From a virus: a stretch of 50,603 nucleotides of DNA. The notes beneath the pieces are model-generated. The model was given only the letters and a program-made list of their open reading frames with translations, did no database searches and had not been told where the DNA came from. Every line of letters begins with the position of its first letter. Within the stretch, counting starts at the first letter, position 1. Positions 6,507 to 14,879 of this stretch are shown in pieces. The stretch covers positions 1 to 50,603 of IMG/VR virus record IMGVR_UViG_3300044464_000092. One strand, written 5' to 3'. A program made the translations under genes and the position numbers.

Positions 6507-7169
6507 CACGAGCGCGCTGATGTCGACGCGTCCGCATCCCGGGGCCTCTAGAGGGTATCCAGCCGGGCCCGCGGTCTGGGGCTCGGTGCCGCGGTATTGC
6601 CAGAGCATCAGGTGCTCCAGGTTGGTGCCGGTCCGCGCGATGACGTCGTGGGGCAATCTGGAGCCGTACAGCGCGATCGCCGAGCGCCCGCACCCGAGCC
6701 GGTCGGTGACGCCCACGCTGCGCAACAGCTCGCCGCCGTAGAGCGTCGCGGTGCGGCCGGTCAGCTCGGTGTAGCGCCCCGCGAAGGTCCGCGTGACGTC
6801 CTCGACCTGCGCGTGGCTCGGGTTTGCGATCCGCTGGCCGCCGCGCTCGACGTCGACCATCAGCGGAAGCTGCCCAGGCGCCGCGTCGGGCTGGATACCG
6901 CGGACCGCGCGGACCGCGAAGTCAGCCTGCATCATCCCTGACTGGTGGAGCGTAAGGTAGTGATAATACCCGACAAACAGGTCAGCGCCGATGCGCGGCG
7001 AGAGCGCGAATGGCGCGCGCTGGCGCGCGGCCCAGGCGTCGTATCGGTAGTCGAGCCCCTGCGTGATCTTGAAAATCGCGAAGTGCCACGGCGCGCCGGC
7101 CGCGATGTACGTCGGCCAGTCGCACGGGTGGTCCCCGGGGTAAACGTCGACTCCCGTCGGCTGGATCAC
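6465..7169 (-). CDS. Endolysin, glycoside hydrolase family 25 (muramidase)
   Basis: 234 aa from GTG 7169, which overlaps the stop of the small gene before it. The GH25 signature is clear: 'GVDVYPGDHPCDWP' (residues 6-19), 'FAIFKITQGLDYRYD' (30-44), 'FVGYYHY' and the catalytic D-x-E in 'PLMVDVERG' (D106, E108). It cleaves N-acetylmuramyl-(1,4)-N-acetylglucosamine bonds in the host wall at lysis. There is no signal peptide, so it needs a holin; candidates lie just upstream in the same operon. Confidence 0.9.
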   Translation of the reverse strand: MIQPTGVDVYPGDHPCDWPTYIAAGAPWHFAIFKITQGLDYRYDAWAARQRAPFALSPRIGADLFVGYYHYLTLHQSGMMQADFAVRAVRGIQPDAAPGQLPLMVDVERGGQRIANPSHAQVEDVTRTFAGRYTELTGRTATLYGGELLRSVGVTDRLGCGRSAIALYGSRLPHDVIARTGTNLEHLMLWQYRGTEPQTAGPAGYPLEAPGCGRVDISALVLPGGLEALRELCS

Positions 7170-7333
7170 GGCTTCATCCCGGGCGGCAGATCGACGAGCC
7201 GACGATCGATGTCGCGGCCCGCGGGCACCGGGTGGAGCTCCACGGCATTCCGGCCGCGGTGCACCTGACATTCGACGATTCCGCCGATCAGGCACAGACA
7301 GAGCGGCTGCTTCCAAAGCTGGAATCCGCTCAT
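7166..7333 (-). CDS. Small lysis-module membrane protein
   Basis: 55 aa from ATG 7333 (ATGA overlap). A short hydrophobic segment with cysteines ('LCLCLIGGIVECQV', residues ~11-24) is followed by a Pro/Arg-rich tail 'VDLPPGMKP'. It could be a short membrane-anchored or lipoprotein-like lysis accessory (the Cys at residue 23 lacks a clean lipobox). Immediately upstream of the endolysin. Confidence 0.6.
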   Translation of the reverse strand: MSGFQLWKQPLCLCLIGGIVECQVHRGRNAVELHPVPAGRDIDRRLVDLPPGMKP

Positions 7334-7629
7334 GGTTTCGCTGCCGAGGCAAGGGGAACCGCAGGGAACCGCGCTACGAGCTTCGCGTCCTCGGTCGCAT
7401 CGAGCTGGACCTCGCTGGCGAGTATCGCGTCGATCGCTGCCGCGGCCTCGGCCGGCGTCATGACGCCCGTGCTGCCGTCCTCCCACGCCTTGATCGCCGC
7501 GGTGAGCATCGCGATGCCCTCGGCCGCCGGCGGGCCGCCGATGCCGGTGATCCGCTGGGCCACGGCCAGCACCGCGAGCACGGGGTCGATGTCGCGGAGG
7601 ACGCTACGGATCTGGTCGATGGTGCTCAT
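7330..7629 (-). CDS. Lysis-module hypothetical protein
   Basis: 99 aa from ATG 7629. All-helical and alanine-rich, without a membrane segment strong enough to call ('VLAVLAVAQRITGIG' is mildly hydrophobic). 4-nt overlaps on both sides place it in the lysis operon. Function unknown. Confidence 0.65.
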   Translation of the reverse strand: MSTIDQIRSVLRDIDPVLAVLAVAQRITGIGGPPAAEGIAMLTAAIKAWEDGSTGVMTPAEAAAAIDAILASEVQLDATEDAKLVARFPAVPLASAAKP

Positions 7630-8405
7630 GGTGTCTCCCTGGTCACGATGGCTTTGATCGCGTCGACCACCTCGCCAGCCGCGGTGAGCGCCGATGCGAG
7701 CGATGGTTGGTCATTGAGGGGCCCGGCGATGGCGATGGCCCGGTAGGCCGTGGCGATGGCCGACACCAGATCGGTGCGCTTGCGGCGCCAGCTGGCGAGC
7801 CGCGTCTTGCCGTCCTCGAGCGTAACGGCGTGGGAGATGATGTCGTCCTGCTCGATCTGATCGTAGGTCGCGAGCGAGTCCCGCGCGGCTCCGACGCTGA
7901 GCTGTGCCGCCTGCAGGGTCTCGGTCCGCGTGTTGTGGGTGCAGGCGATCTGCGAGCCGCCGAGCGCCAGCAGCGCGAGCGCCGTGATCCCGATCCGGGG
8001 CAGCGCCGGCCTCACCACGGGTTGCCAGACCAGCGCGATCGCGCCCATCAGCGCCGCGACGATGCCGGCAGCCGGCGCGCCCTGGAATCGCCACTGGATC
8101 ACCGTGCCGAGCACCGCTACTGCGCCGGTGATCGCGGCCAGGATGCGGCCCTGCGCCAGCCAGTGCGTGTTGGCGTTGAGCGCGAGCAGCCGCTGCGCCA
8201 ACGCGTATCCGAGCCCTGCGCCGCCCCACAGCCATCCGTAGGTAGTGAACAGCTCCCAGCCTGCATCGGTGGCCGTGGTCGCGACGGTGCCAGGGTCGCC
8301 GGCCGCATGAGCGTGGTGCAGGTAGAGCAGCATGCCGATGGCGTAGACGAGGAGGGCCCCGAGGGCGACGAGAGCGACTTGCTTGATGCGGTGATACGAG
8401 ATCAT
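7626..8405 (-). CDS. Multi-pass membrane protein with lipobox-like site and extracellular helical tail (holin/spanin candidate)
   Basis: 259 aa. About five hydrophobic segments (near residues 9-30, 45-70, 87-105, 110-130 and 134-150). The last one ends in 'ALGGSQIAC', which looks like a lipoprotein signal embedded inside the protein. The remaining ~105 residues are a soluble, mostly helical domain ('AARDSLATYDQIEQDD'). This reads like a holin-like membrane part joined to an outer-spanin-like part, but a plain membrane anchor for a helical domain is equally possible. Located in the lysis operon. Confidence 0.6.
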   Translation of the reverse strand: MISYHRIKQVALVALGALLVYAIGMLLYLHHAHAAGDPGTVATTATDAGWELFTTYGWLWGGAGLGYALAQRLLALNANTHWLAQGRILAAITGAVAVLGTVIQWRFQGAPAAGIVAALMGAIALVWQPVVRPALPRIGITALALLALGGSQIACTHNTRTETLQAAQLSVGAARDSLATYDQIEQDDIISHAVTLEDGKTRLASWRRKRTDLVSAIATAYRAIAIAGPLNDQPSLASALTAAGEVVDAIKAIVTRETP

Positions 8406-8950
8406 GGCGAGGTGTCCTTGGGCGCCGACATGGGCGCGAGTGATGAGCTGCGATGCGGGTCGTCGCGAAGGTGCTGATCGACGGTCTCTTTGAGCTGCTG
8501 GAATCGGATCGCTGCCTCGCGCTCATCACCGGCCCGATTCCAGAGTAGGCGGGTGACGACGCCGAGGGAGCCGAGTCCCAACATCAGGATCGCGATGGCG
8601 ACGCGGCGCACCGTCTTGTGGGTCCGCTCGAGCTCGGTGACGCGGCCGGGAAGCGCGAGCAGCGCGGCGGTGCCGTCCTCCATCTTGCGGTTCTCGCTCC
8701 GCTCGTCGAGCGCGCGCTTGGTAGCCAGCGTGATCGCCTTCACGAAATCCTCGACGGTAGCGGCCTCGCCCGGGATCCGGTTGCTGAGCCGCAGCGACTC
8801 GAGCTCTTCGGGCCGGAGCGGCCGGTCCAGTGTGATCGACGGCGCCGTGACCTCATCGCGCTCGCGTTGGCGCCGCCGCTCGCTGTCGTGACCGACCAGG
8901 TGGAGCGGCATGCGCCGGCCGTGCGGGGGCGTGGGGTCATCGTCGGTCAT
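8402..8950 (-). CDS. Single-pass membrane protein of the lysis module
   Basis: 182 aa. A charged N-terminal half with 'GRVTELERTHKTVRRVAI' leads into one membrane helix (residues ~125-147, 'VAIAILMLGLGSLGVVTRLLW') and a helical tail 'FQQLKETVDQHLRDD'. The coiled coil followed by a C-proximal membrane helix is similar in layout to XhlA/inner-spanin type accessory proteins. The assignment is by architecture and position only. Confidence 0.55.
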   Translation of the reverse strand: MTDDDPTPPHGRRMPLHLVGHDSERRRQRERDEVTAPSITLDRPLRPEELESLRLSNRIPGEAATVEDFVKAITLATKRALDERSENRKMEDGTAALLALPGRVTELERTHKTVRRVAIAILMLGLGSLGVVTRLLWNRAGDEREAAIRFQQLKETVDQHLRDDPHRSSSLAPMSAPKDTSP

Positions 8951-10407
8951 GGCTTGATTCCGATCTGGAGTCCGACGGTGATCGCGCTGTTGGTGCTCGT
9001 GCCCGACGCTGCGCCGGTCGCGCCGGCCGCGGCCTTGATGCCCGAGGTCAGGCCGATGACCTGGAAGTCGCTGCCGATCGCGTACGTCCCGCTCTGGATC
9101 AGCTGCACGCTCGTGAGTCCGGCGTTGGTCGCGGCGTACCCGTTCGCGCCTCCGCTATACCCGCCCTGGAAGATCAGGACGATCTCGTTCGCCGCGGTCG
9201 TGGTGATCGATGGGATCGAGAGCGGGCCGGTGTCGAAGTTGTTGTTGACGCTGCCGTTGACGACGTCGATCGCTGGGTTCGCGTTTGGACCGCGCACGGT
9301 GAAGCACTTGAAGGCGTTGAAGTTGTTGGTGTCAGCGAACGCTGTAGCCGCACCGCCATTGCTGCCGGCTCGCTGGTAGAGAGCCACCTGCTGGTTGAGC
9401 CCGGCGAACACGCTCGTCAGGTTGGTTGACGCGACCAGAGCCCAGCCCGCCGGCGTCGTCTGCGCCGCCGCGACGAGCCCCGTGGTCCCGATCCCGAGCT
9501 CGAGATCCCCTACGAGCGTCCCGGGCCACGACCGCGGTGCGAGCGCTCCTGCGCCGTGCGCGGCCGGCCCCCAGCCAAGCACCGCCGGAGTCGTCGTGAC
9601 GGTCTGGCGCGCCAGCCCGAGCTTGTCGGCGATCGCGAATGCCGCGCGCTGGCCGATCGTGATGTACCCGTCCGCGTCGAAGTGAAACCCGTCGGTGAGC
9701 GCGATGTCATCGTTGTCGATCAGCAGCAGGTTCGGGTCACCCGCGGCCACCGCGACCTGCGCCGCGCGCACCGTCGACGTGAACGCACCAGATCCGTTCA
9801 CGTTGGTTTTGACCCACGCGACGACGAGACCGGCGCTGAAGTCAGCGCGCAGCGCCGCGAGGAACGCAGTCATGTTCGATTGGAACGCGCTGCTCATCGG
9901 CGCCGTCGAGGCGTCGTTGGTGCCGAGATGGACCGTGATCGCTCGGACCGTTCCGAGCGCGCGCATCCGCGCGACGAACAGGTTGTAGAGGTTGCCGGCG
10001 CCGGCCGCTGGGTACGTGCTCGTCGGCAGCCACTCGGTCGCGAGCGTCGATCCGGAAACCGCCATCACGGCCATGAGCGGCTTGGCGCCGGCCGCGAACA
10101 GCGCCTGTCCCATCGTCAACTCGATGCCCATGCTCGGGTTATTGGGGTTCGTGTACGGCTGCAGCGTGCCCACGAAGTCAGCGAACACCGGCGGGAACGC
10201 AACGCCCGGTGCGATGTGCGAGCTGAGCTGCACCGTAGTGAATGGCGTCGTCAGCCCGAAGCCGCCATCGGCGTTGTTGGTGACGCCCTGACCGTAAGCG
10301 TTCGAATCTCCGAGGATCGGATAGACGTTCACTGTCGTCGGCGAATCGAGGCCGATGCGCAGCGCCATGCTGAGCCCGATGCGCAGACTCTGCAGCCCGA
10401 TCGGCAC
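8947..10407 (-). CDS. SGNH-family hydrolase / esterase, virion-associated
   Basis: 486 aa from GTG 10407, whose codon shares a base with the preceding TAG. SGNH blocks are visible: block I 'ILGDSNAYGQG' (nucleophile S35), block III-like 'HLGTNDAS' (N164) and block V 'TDGFHFDADGY' (D239, H242). This is the carbohydrate-esterase form seen in phage tail proteins that deacetylate surface glycans. The C-terminal ~220 residues are a beta-rich, Ser/Thr/Gly-rich domain of fiber type. It follows the ejection proteins in the late operon, so it is probably a tail-associated deacetylase that modifies the receptor glycan. Confidence 0.75.
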   Translation of the reverse strand: MPIGLQSLRIGLSMALRIGLDSPTTVNVYPILGDSNAYGQGVTNNADGGFGLTTPFTTVQLSSHIAPGVAFPPVFADFVGTLQPYTNPNNPSMGIELTMGQALFAAGAKPLMAVMAVSGSTLATEWLPTSTYPAAGAGNLYNLFVARMRALGTVRAITVHLGTNDASTAPMSSAFQSNMTAFLAALRADFSAGLVVAWVKTNVNGSGAFTSTVRAAQVAVAAGDPNLLLIDNDDIALTDGFHFDADGYITIGQRAAFAIADKLGLARQTVTTTPAVLGWGPAAHGAGALAPRSWPGTLVGDLELGIGTTGLVAAAQTTPAGWALVASTNLTSVFAGLNQQVALYQRAGSNGGAATAFADTNNFNAFKCFTVRGPNANPAIDVVNGSVNNNFDTGPLSIPSITTTAANEIVLIFQGGYSGGANGYAATNAGLTSVQLIQSGTYAIGSDFQVIGLTSGIKAAAGATGAASGTSTNSAITVGLQIGIKP

Positions 10408-10892
10408 TACTTTCCGGCTCCTGCGACCGTCAGCTTGCCGCCGGTCGCGCCAACTACGACGAGGAGTCGCGTCCGTGCCGCCCCGGTCTCGACCACATGC
10501 CAGAGCGCTCCACCGATCCCGGTCCCAAGCGCAGCGACGACACACGCCGTGGCGCCGGTCCCGACGCTCCACCCGGTGCCATCGACAGCCACGTACCCGT
10601 TGGTGGGCCGCTCGTTTTTCCAGCCGCCCACCGCAGTACTCGTGTCCGGAAGATCACCGGCCGTCGACAGGCTCGGGTGGCCTGGCTGATTGGTGTCCTG
10701 GATCGTCGCCGAGGTGATCACGATCGCTGCATCTCCGGTGATGTCGACCGACGTGAATGCCGTGTCCTTGGTCGGCAGGATGTACGCGTACGTGTGGCTC
10801 GCGACGAGCGAGAACGTCCCGTGCGGCGCCTCAGCAGGTGCCGAACCATCTGCGGTGTCGATCGGAAACAGGTATCTAGAATTTCCATGCAT
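10407..10892 (-). CDS. Hypothetical virion or tail-associated protein
   Basis: 161 aa from ATG 10892 with GAGGTG upstream. Beta-rich, Thr/Gly-rich sequence with a pattern like small phage capsid or fiber decoration domains ('THTYAYILPTKDTAFTSVDITGD'). No family recognised. Sits between the large ejection protein and the esterase. Confidence 0.65.
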   Translation of the reverse strand: MHGNSRYLFPIDTADGSAPAEAPHGTFSLVASHTYAYILPTKDTAFTSVDITGDAAIVITSATIQDTNQPGHPSLSTAGDLPDTSTAVGGWKNERPTNGYVAVDGTGWSVGTGATACVVAALGTGIGGALWHVVETGAARTRLLVVVGATGGKLTVAGAGK

Positions 10893-10895
10893 GGG

Positions 10896-13800
10896 TCACC
10901 TCGGTGCGGAGCGACGGTCGGAGTCTGGGAGATAGGCCTGAGACAGGTTGGTGGAGCCAGCGATCGACGGCATCGGCGGCGAACCCGGAGGTGCAGTCGG
11001 AGCCGCCGCCGGGGCCGGCGCGAACGCGCCCCGCAACACGAATGCGTTCTCGGGTTCCATGCTCGGATGAAGGCTCACGTCGAACAGCAGTGAGTTCTGA
11101 ATTAACTGCCGGTATTCGACTGGTTTGCTTACGTCGGCCGCTCGCGCGATCAGTCGCTGCTGTGCCAGCGCGAACAGTCGCTGCCACACCACGCGCATCG
11201 TATCCGCGGCCTCGGGGGTTAGCGTGCGAGCGTGGAGCGCATCGAATGCCACGGTTGGATCGTTCGCTACTGCGAGCCGACGCCCCCACTGCAGCGCATC
11301 AGCCGCGGACGGGGTCCATTGCTGCTTCGTGTACGGATTCGGAGGCGGACCCTTTGGCGCGGTGTCGTTGAGGTGCTTGTACATCGCGATCATGTGCGCC
11401 TCCATCGCGTTGATGAGGTCGGGGTCCTTGAGGTCGCGCATCTCCTTGCTGACCTTGTCGACGACGAGCTGCGGGTTGGTAGCCGCCGCCGCCACCTCGC
11501 GCATGCGGACCGCAGCGAGCTGGGATGTCGAGGATCCCTTGGGCGCATCAGGCTCGCCGTCATCGAACGCCCGGCGCTGCAGCGCCGCGTTGACGCGCAA
11601 CCCGGTTGCCACGATCGTCGACTTGACGATCGGCTCGTTCCTAGCGACCAGGCCGAGCGATCGATCGACCGCGCTCGCGATGGCGTCCTTGGTCTTCGCG
11701 GCCAGCGCCGCGGCGCGCGATTCTGCCGTCGCAGGTACCCGCCCCATGAACCGACCGGTAGCAGCCTTCAACGCGCGGTACTTGAGGTACGCGCTCAGCA
11801 TCGGCCCGATCACCGGGATGTCGTGCGGCGATGGAACCCCAGGGACACCGAGATCGTGCGCAACCTCGACGCCTACTCCGATCGCCTGAGCCCCAGCGAC
11901 AGCCCGCGATCCGAGCCCGGTCCTGGGAGCGCCAGCTACGGGCGACGGGGGCAGCGCGGCGCGCGCATCCTCGGCCGCCTTGGTCGCGGCCTTGGAGCGG
12001 AGCGTCGCCTCGGTCTCGGTGGCTCGAGCTCGCGCATGGGCCGCATCGGCCTCTAGCTTGCCTTGCTTCGCATTCGCCATCCGCTGGCTCCAAGTCGGAT
12101 GGCGTGGCCCGGCCGGCTCGGGCGCAGCCGCAGCGTCGCCGGCTGAATCATCCGCTGCCCGTGCGATCCTCGACACCGTCTTGCGGCTCGCCTCATCCTC
12201 GGCGGCGCGGAACGCCTGAGCAGCCTCTTTCGCCGCGGCCGGCGCGACATCGCCGATCGCCTCGGTGAGCTCGGCGGCGGCCTTTTCGATCCGCGTCACG
12301 ACCTTGGCCATCGCCGCAACGTCCTCGACCGCCCCCGGGCGCGCGCCGACCGCGGTCATCTGCTGCTCGATGGCCTTGGCCTCGGCAACCGCAGTATGCT
12401 GCTCGACCGTGCTCGTTGCCGCCGCAGCGCGCTCGAGCGCTGACTCGTGGGCGTCGGCGAGCCGGCGCAGCGCCATCGGATGCCCACGCTCGACTCGCTG
12501 CACCGCGTAGCCGGGCCGGGCCGCCTTACGCGCGATCCACTCCGCCATTGCCTGGCCCTGCGCGCGCGCCTCGTCTCCGGCCATCGCCGAGCCCTCGTAG
12601 AAACCGGCTCCGGGCCCCGCGAACCCTTCGTTCCACGGCGGGGTGATGCTCTTGAGCGGCTCGCCGCTGTCGAGACGCGCCTTGGTGCCGCGGAGCAAGG
12701 TCTCGAGGTCGTCGGCCGGCGCCGCGGCCCCCCGGGGGGATTTCATCTCCCACCAATCAGGGCGAGCGTCTCCGATCTTGGCGTTCGCGCCGTTGAACTT
12801 GCGCTCGGCGAGCCCCGCTTTCTCCAGCCCTTCCCATACGCGCTCCGCGCTCGGAGAGCGCGAGAAGTCAGAGGCCAGTGGAACTCCATGCTCCTTGATG
12901 AGCGCGTCGTTCAGATCGCGATACATCGCGTTTGCGAGTCCGCGCCCCCTGAGGTCGGGGTCGATCGTCGTGTACTTGACCCGGTAGACGCCCTGCGCGT
13001 CACGCACGGCCTTCAGGTGACCGGCCTCTCCGGTCGGCGACGTCAACTTGATCTTGATCTCGCCATTGCCTGGCTCGATCTCAGGCCTGACGCCAGAGTC
13101 GCCGAAGATCTTGGATGGCGCGGTTTCGGACGCGGCGCCGACCTTGACCGGTGCGGCAGACTGGATCTTCGCTCCCCCATCGCTCAGCGCCCGACGCTGC
13201 GCAACGATGGCGTCCCATTCGTCGGAGAGCTGCTGGTACTCCGGAGTACCCGACTGCATCGCGTCGAGCTTGTTTCCGATCTCGGCCTGGCGCGCGTCGA
13301 GCTGGCGCAGGTCGGCCGGCCCATGTCGGAGCACGTCATCTGCAGCCGGCTCGGTACCGGTCGACCACTTCACCTTGATCGGCGCGTCGGCCTCGACGGC
13401 TGCAGCGAGCCGATGACGGCCATCGGTTACGGTGATCTTCCCCTTGGGCGAGACATTGAGCTTGATCGGATCGCGCTGTCCCTCCGCGATCTCCTGCTTT
13501 GCCTTGGCGATGCGCACCTCGTCGGTGGCGCCGCCGGGTGGCTCGAAGTAACCTTGCTCCGCGATGTCGCGCGCTGGCACGGTGCGATCCAGGTAGTTAT
13601 CGGTCGCGCGCTCGTGCGCTCCGATCTCGGCGTGGTCCGGGATGCCGGCGGACTTGGCCGCGTCGGATTTGGCCGCGACCTCGCCAAGCGACGCCGATGG
13701 CTGGGTCCCGCGGGCCGGGCGTAGCTCACGGGTTACATCGAGCTTGGGCACCTCGGGCGGCAACACGTCGGAGCCGATCGCGATGCGAGCTGAGGCTTCG

Positions 13801-14879
13801 CCGGACGGGGCCGCGCGGCCGGAACGCCGCGGGCCGAACTCGCTGACCGGCTCCCGGATCGTCGCGCCCTCCGCCTGTACCGCGGGTGCAGCAAGGCCCC
13901 CGAGCGACGCCTCGAGCTCGGGGTCGACGCTGGCATGTAGGTCGGAGAACTCGATGCGCGCCGCCTCGTACTCGTTGAGGTTGCTGAGCAGCTTCTGGGC
14001 GGCCTCCGGATCCAGGATTCGCTCTGGCGCATGGACGGCGAAGCCCTCGGCGGCTTGAGGGATTCCTCCGACCTGCGCGGCCCGCGCCTCGGCGACCCCC
14101 GCAACCGCCTGCTGGCGCACCAGATCGGCTTGCTCGCGCGCGGCCTGTGCGGTGGCGAGCTTGGCGCGCGCCATATCGGCCGCCTGGTCAAACGACTCGA
14201 GCGAGGCCTGGCTCTTGGTCGCCCATTCCTGCGCCGCGAGCGTGGCTGCTTTCTCGCCGCCGTCAGCGATCCGCGCGAACATGCGGCGCGCCGCGATCGT
14301 GCCGGCAACCACGCCGTGTGCCGCCGCCGCCCCGCCGGCGCCGAACGCCAGCCCTGTTCCGAGCGCGCCGACCACCCCCTCGGCACTGAGCTCGCGGTCG
14401 CCGAGCGCGGTGTCGGAGAGGTAGATCCCCGCGTTCTGGACCGCTCCCTCGATGCCGCCCGCGACCAGCCCGCCGGTGAGTCCGCCGCCGGCCCTCTCTG
14501 CTGCGCGCGCCGCGGTCCGGGATAGGTACCCGGCCGGGGTGGCGCTGAGCGCGCCGCCGGTCGCGAGCGCAGGGAGTAGCGCACCCGTGATCTGCCCGCC
14601 CGCGGACAAGACCGGATGGGCCTCGCGTTCGGCCGCGAGCTGTTCGCCAGCCCCCTTGCTCAGCAGACCCTTGAGCGCGACGTCGGAGAGGCCGAGCGTG
14701 AGCCCAGAGAGCGTGCTGGTCGCGACAGCGTTGAGCGCGCCGACCGCTCCGGTGTCCTCCGGAGTCACCCTGGTCTCGGTAGACGCGGCCTCGGTAGAGC
14801 TGATCGGGGTGTCGGTTGGCCCGGCCTGCTCGTCGGGAATCGAGACGATCGACCCGTCCTGTTTGCGGTACAGGCCCAT
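10896..14879 (-). CDS. Giant internal virion / DNA-ejection protein with ParB-like and GNAT-like segments
   Basis: 1327 aa, Ala-rich. The N-terminus has several Gly/Ala hydrophobic stretches (residues ~45-190) of the kind used for membrane insertion by podoviral ejection proteins, followed by long coiled-coil helices. Around residues 455-515, 'DPIKLNVSPKGKITVTDGRHRLAAAVEAD' (shortened here by function: strand, DGRHR, helix) matches the ParB/sulfiredoxin-type nuclease core. Around 600-690, 'DPDLRGRGLANAMYRDL' matches GNAT motif A. The C-terminal half is helical again. Most likely released into the host with the DNA; the embedded domains may act on host molecules on entry. Confidence 0.75.
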   Translation of the reverse strand: MGLYRKQDGSIVSIPDEQAGPTDTPISSTEAASTETRVTPEDTGAVGALNAVATSTLSGLTLGLSDVALKGLLSKGAGEQLAAEREAHPVLSAGGQITGALLPALATGGALSATPAGYLSRTAARAAERAGGGLTGGLVAGGIEGAVQNAGIYLSDTALGDRELSAEGVVGALGTGLAFGAGGAAAAHGVVAGTIAARRMFARIADGGEKAATLAAQEWATKSQASLESFDQAADMARAKLATAQAAREQADLVRQQAVAGVAEARAAQVGGIPQAAEGFAVHAPERILDPEAAQKLLSNLNEYEAARIEFSDLHASVDPELEASLGGLAAPAVQAEGATIREPVSEFGPRRSGRAAPSGEASARIAIGSDVLPPEVPKLDVTRELRPARGTQPSASLGEVAAKSDAAKSAGIPDHAEIGAHERATDNYLDRTVPARDIAEQGYFEPPGGATDEVRIAKAKQEIAEGQRDPIKLNVSPKGKITVTDGRHRLAAAVEADAPIKVKWSTGTEPAADDVLRHGPADLRQLDARQAEIGNKLDAMQSGTPEYQQLSDEWDAIVAQRRALSDGGAKIQSAAPVKVGAASETAPSKIFGDSGVRPEIEPGNGEIKIKLTSPTGEAGHLKAVRDAQGVYRVKYTTIDPDLRGRGLANAMYRDLNDALIKEHGVPLASDFSRSPSAERVWEGLEKAGLAERKFNGANAKIGDARPDWWEMKSPRGAAAPADDLETLLRGTKARLDSGEPLKSITPPWNEGFAGPGAGFYEGSAMAGDEARAQGQAMAEWIARKAARPGYAVQRVERGHPMALRRLADAHESALERAAAATSTVEQHTAVAEAKAIEQQMTAVGARPGAVEDVAAMAKVVTRIEKAAAELTEAIGDVAPAAAKEAAQAFRAAEDEASRKTVSRIARAADDSAGDAAAAPEPAGPRHPTWSQRMANAKQGKLEADAAHARARATETEATLRSKAATKAAEDARAALPPSPVAGAPRTGLGSRAVAGAQAIGVGVEVAHDLGVPGVPSPHDIPVIGPMLSAYLKYRALKAATGRFMGRVPATAESRAAALAAKTKDAIASAVDRSLGLVARNEPIVKSTIVATGLRVNAALQRRAFDDGEPDAPKGSSTSQLAAVRMREVAAAATNPQLVVDKVSKEMRDLKDPDLINAMEAHMIAMYKHLNDTAPKGPPPNPYTKQQWTPSAADALQWGRRLAVANDPTVAFDALHARTLTPEAADTMRVVWQRLFALAQQRLIARAADVSKPVEYRQLIQNSLLFDVSLHPSMEPENAFVLRGAFAPAPAAAPTAPPGSPPMPSIAGSTNLSQAYLPDSDRRSAPR

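Noticed and set aside
9556-10689. Plus-strand open frame (377 codons) opposite the SGNH esterase gene
   Set aside because: Arg/His/Ala-rich shadow of the opposite strand; crosses the boundary of two real genes.
12447-13724. Long plus-strand open frame (425 codons) opposite the giant ejection protein gene
   Set aside because: Arg/Leu/Gly-rich composition typical of antisense reading of GC-rich coding DNA; no ribosome site, and the minus-strand gene has clear domain matches.
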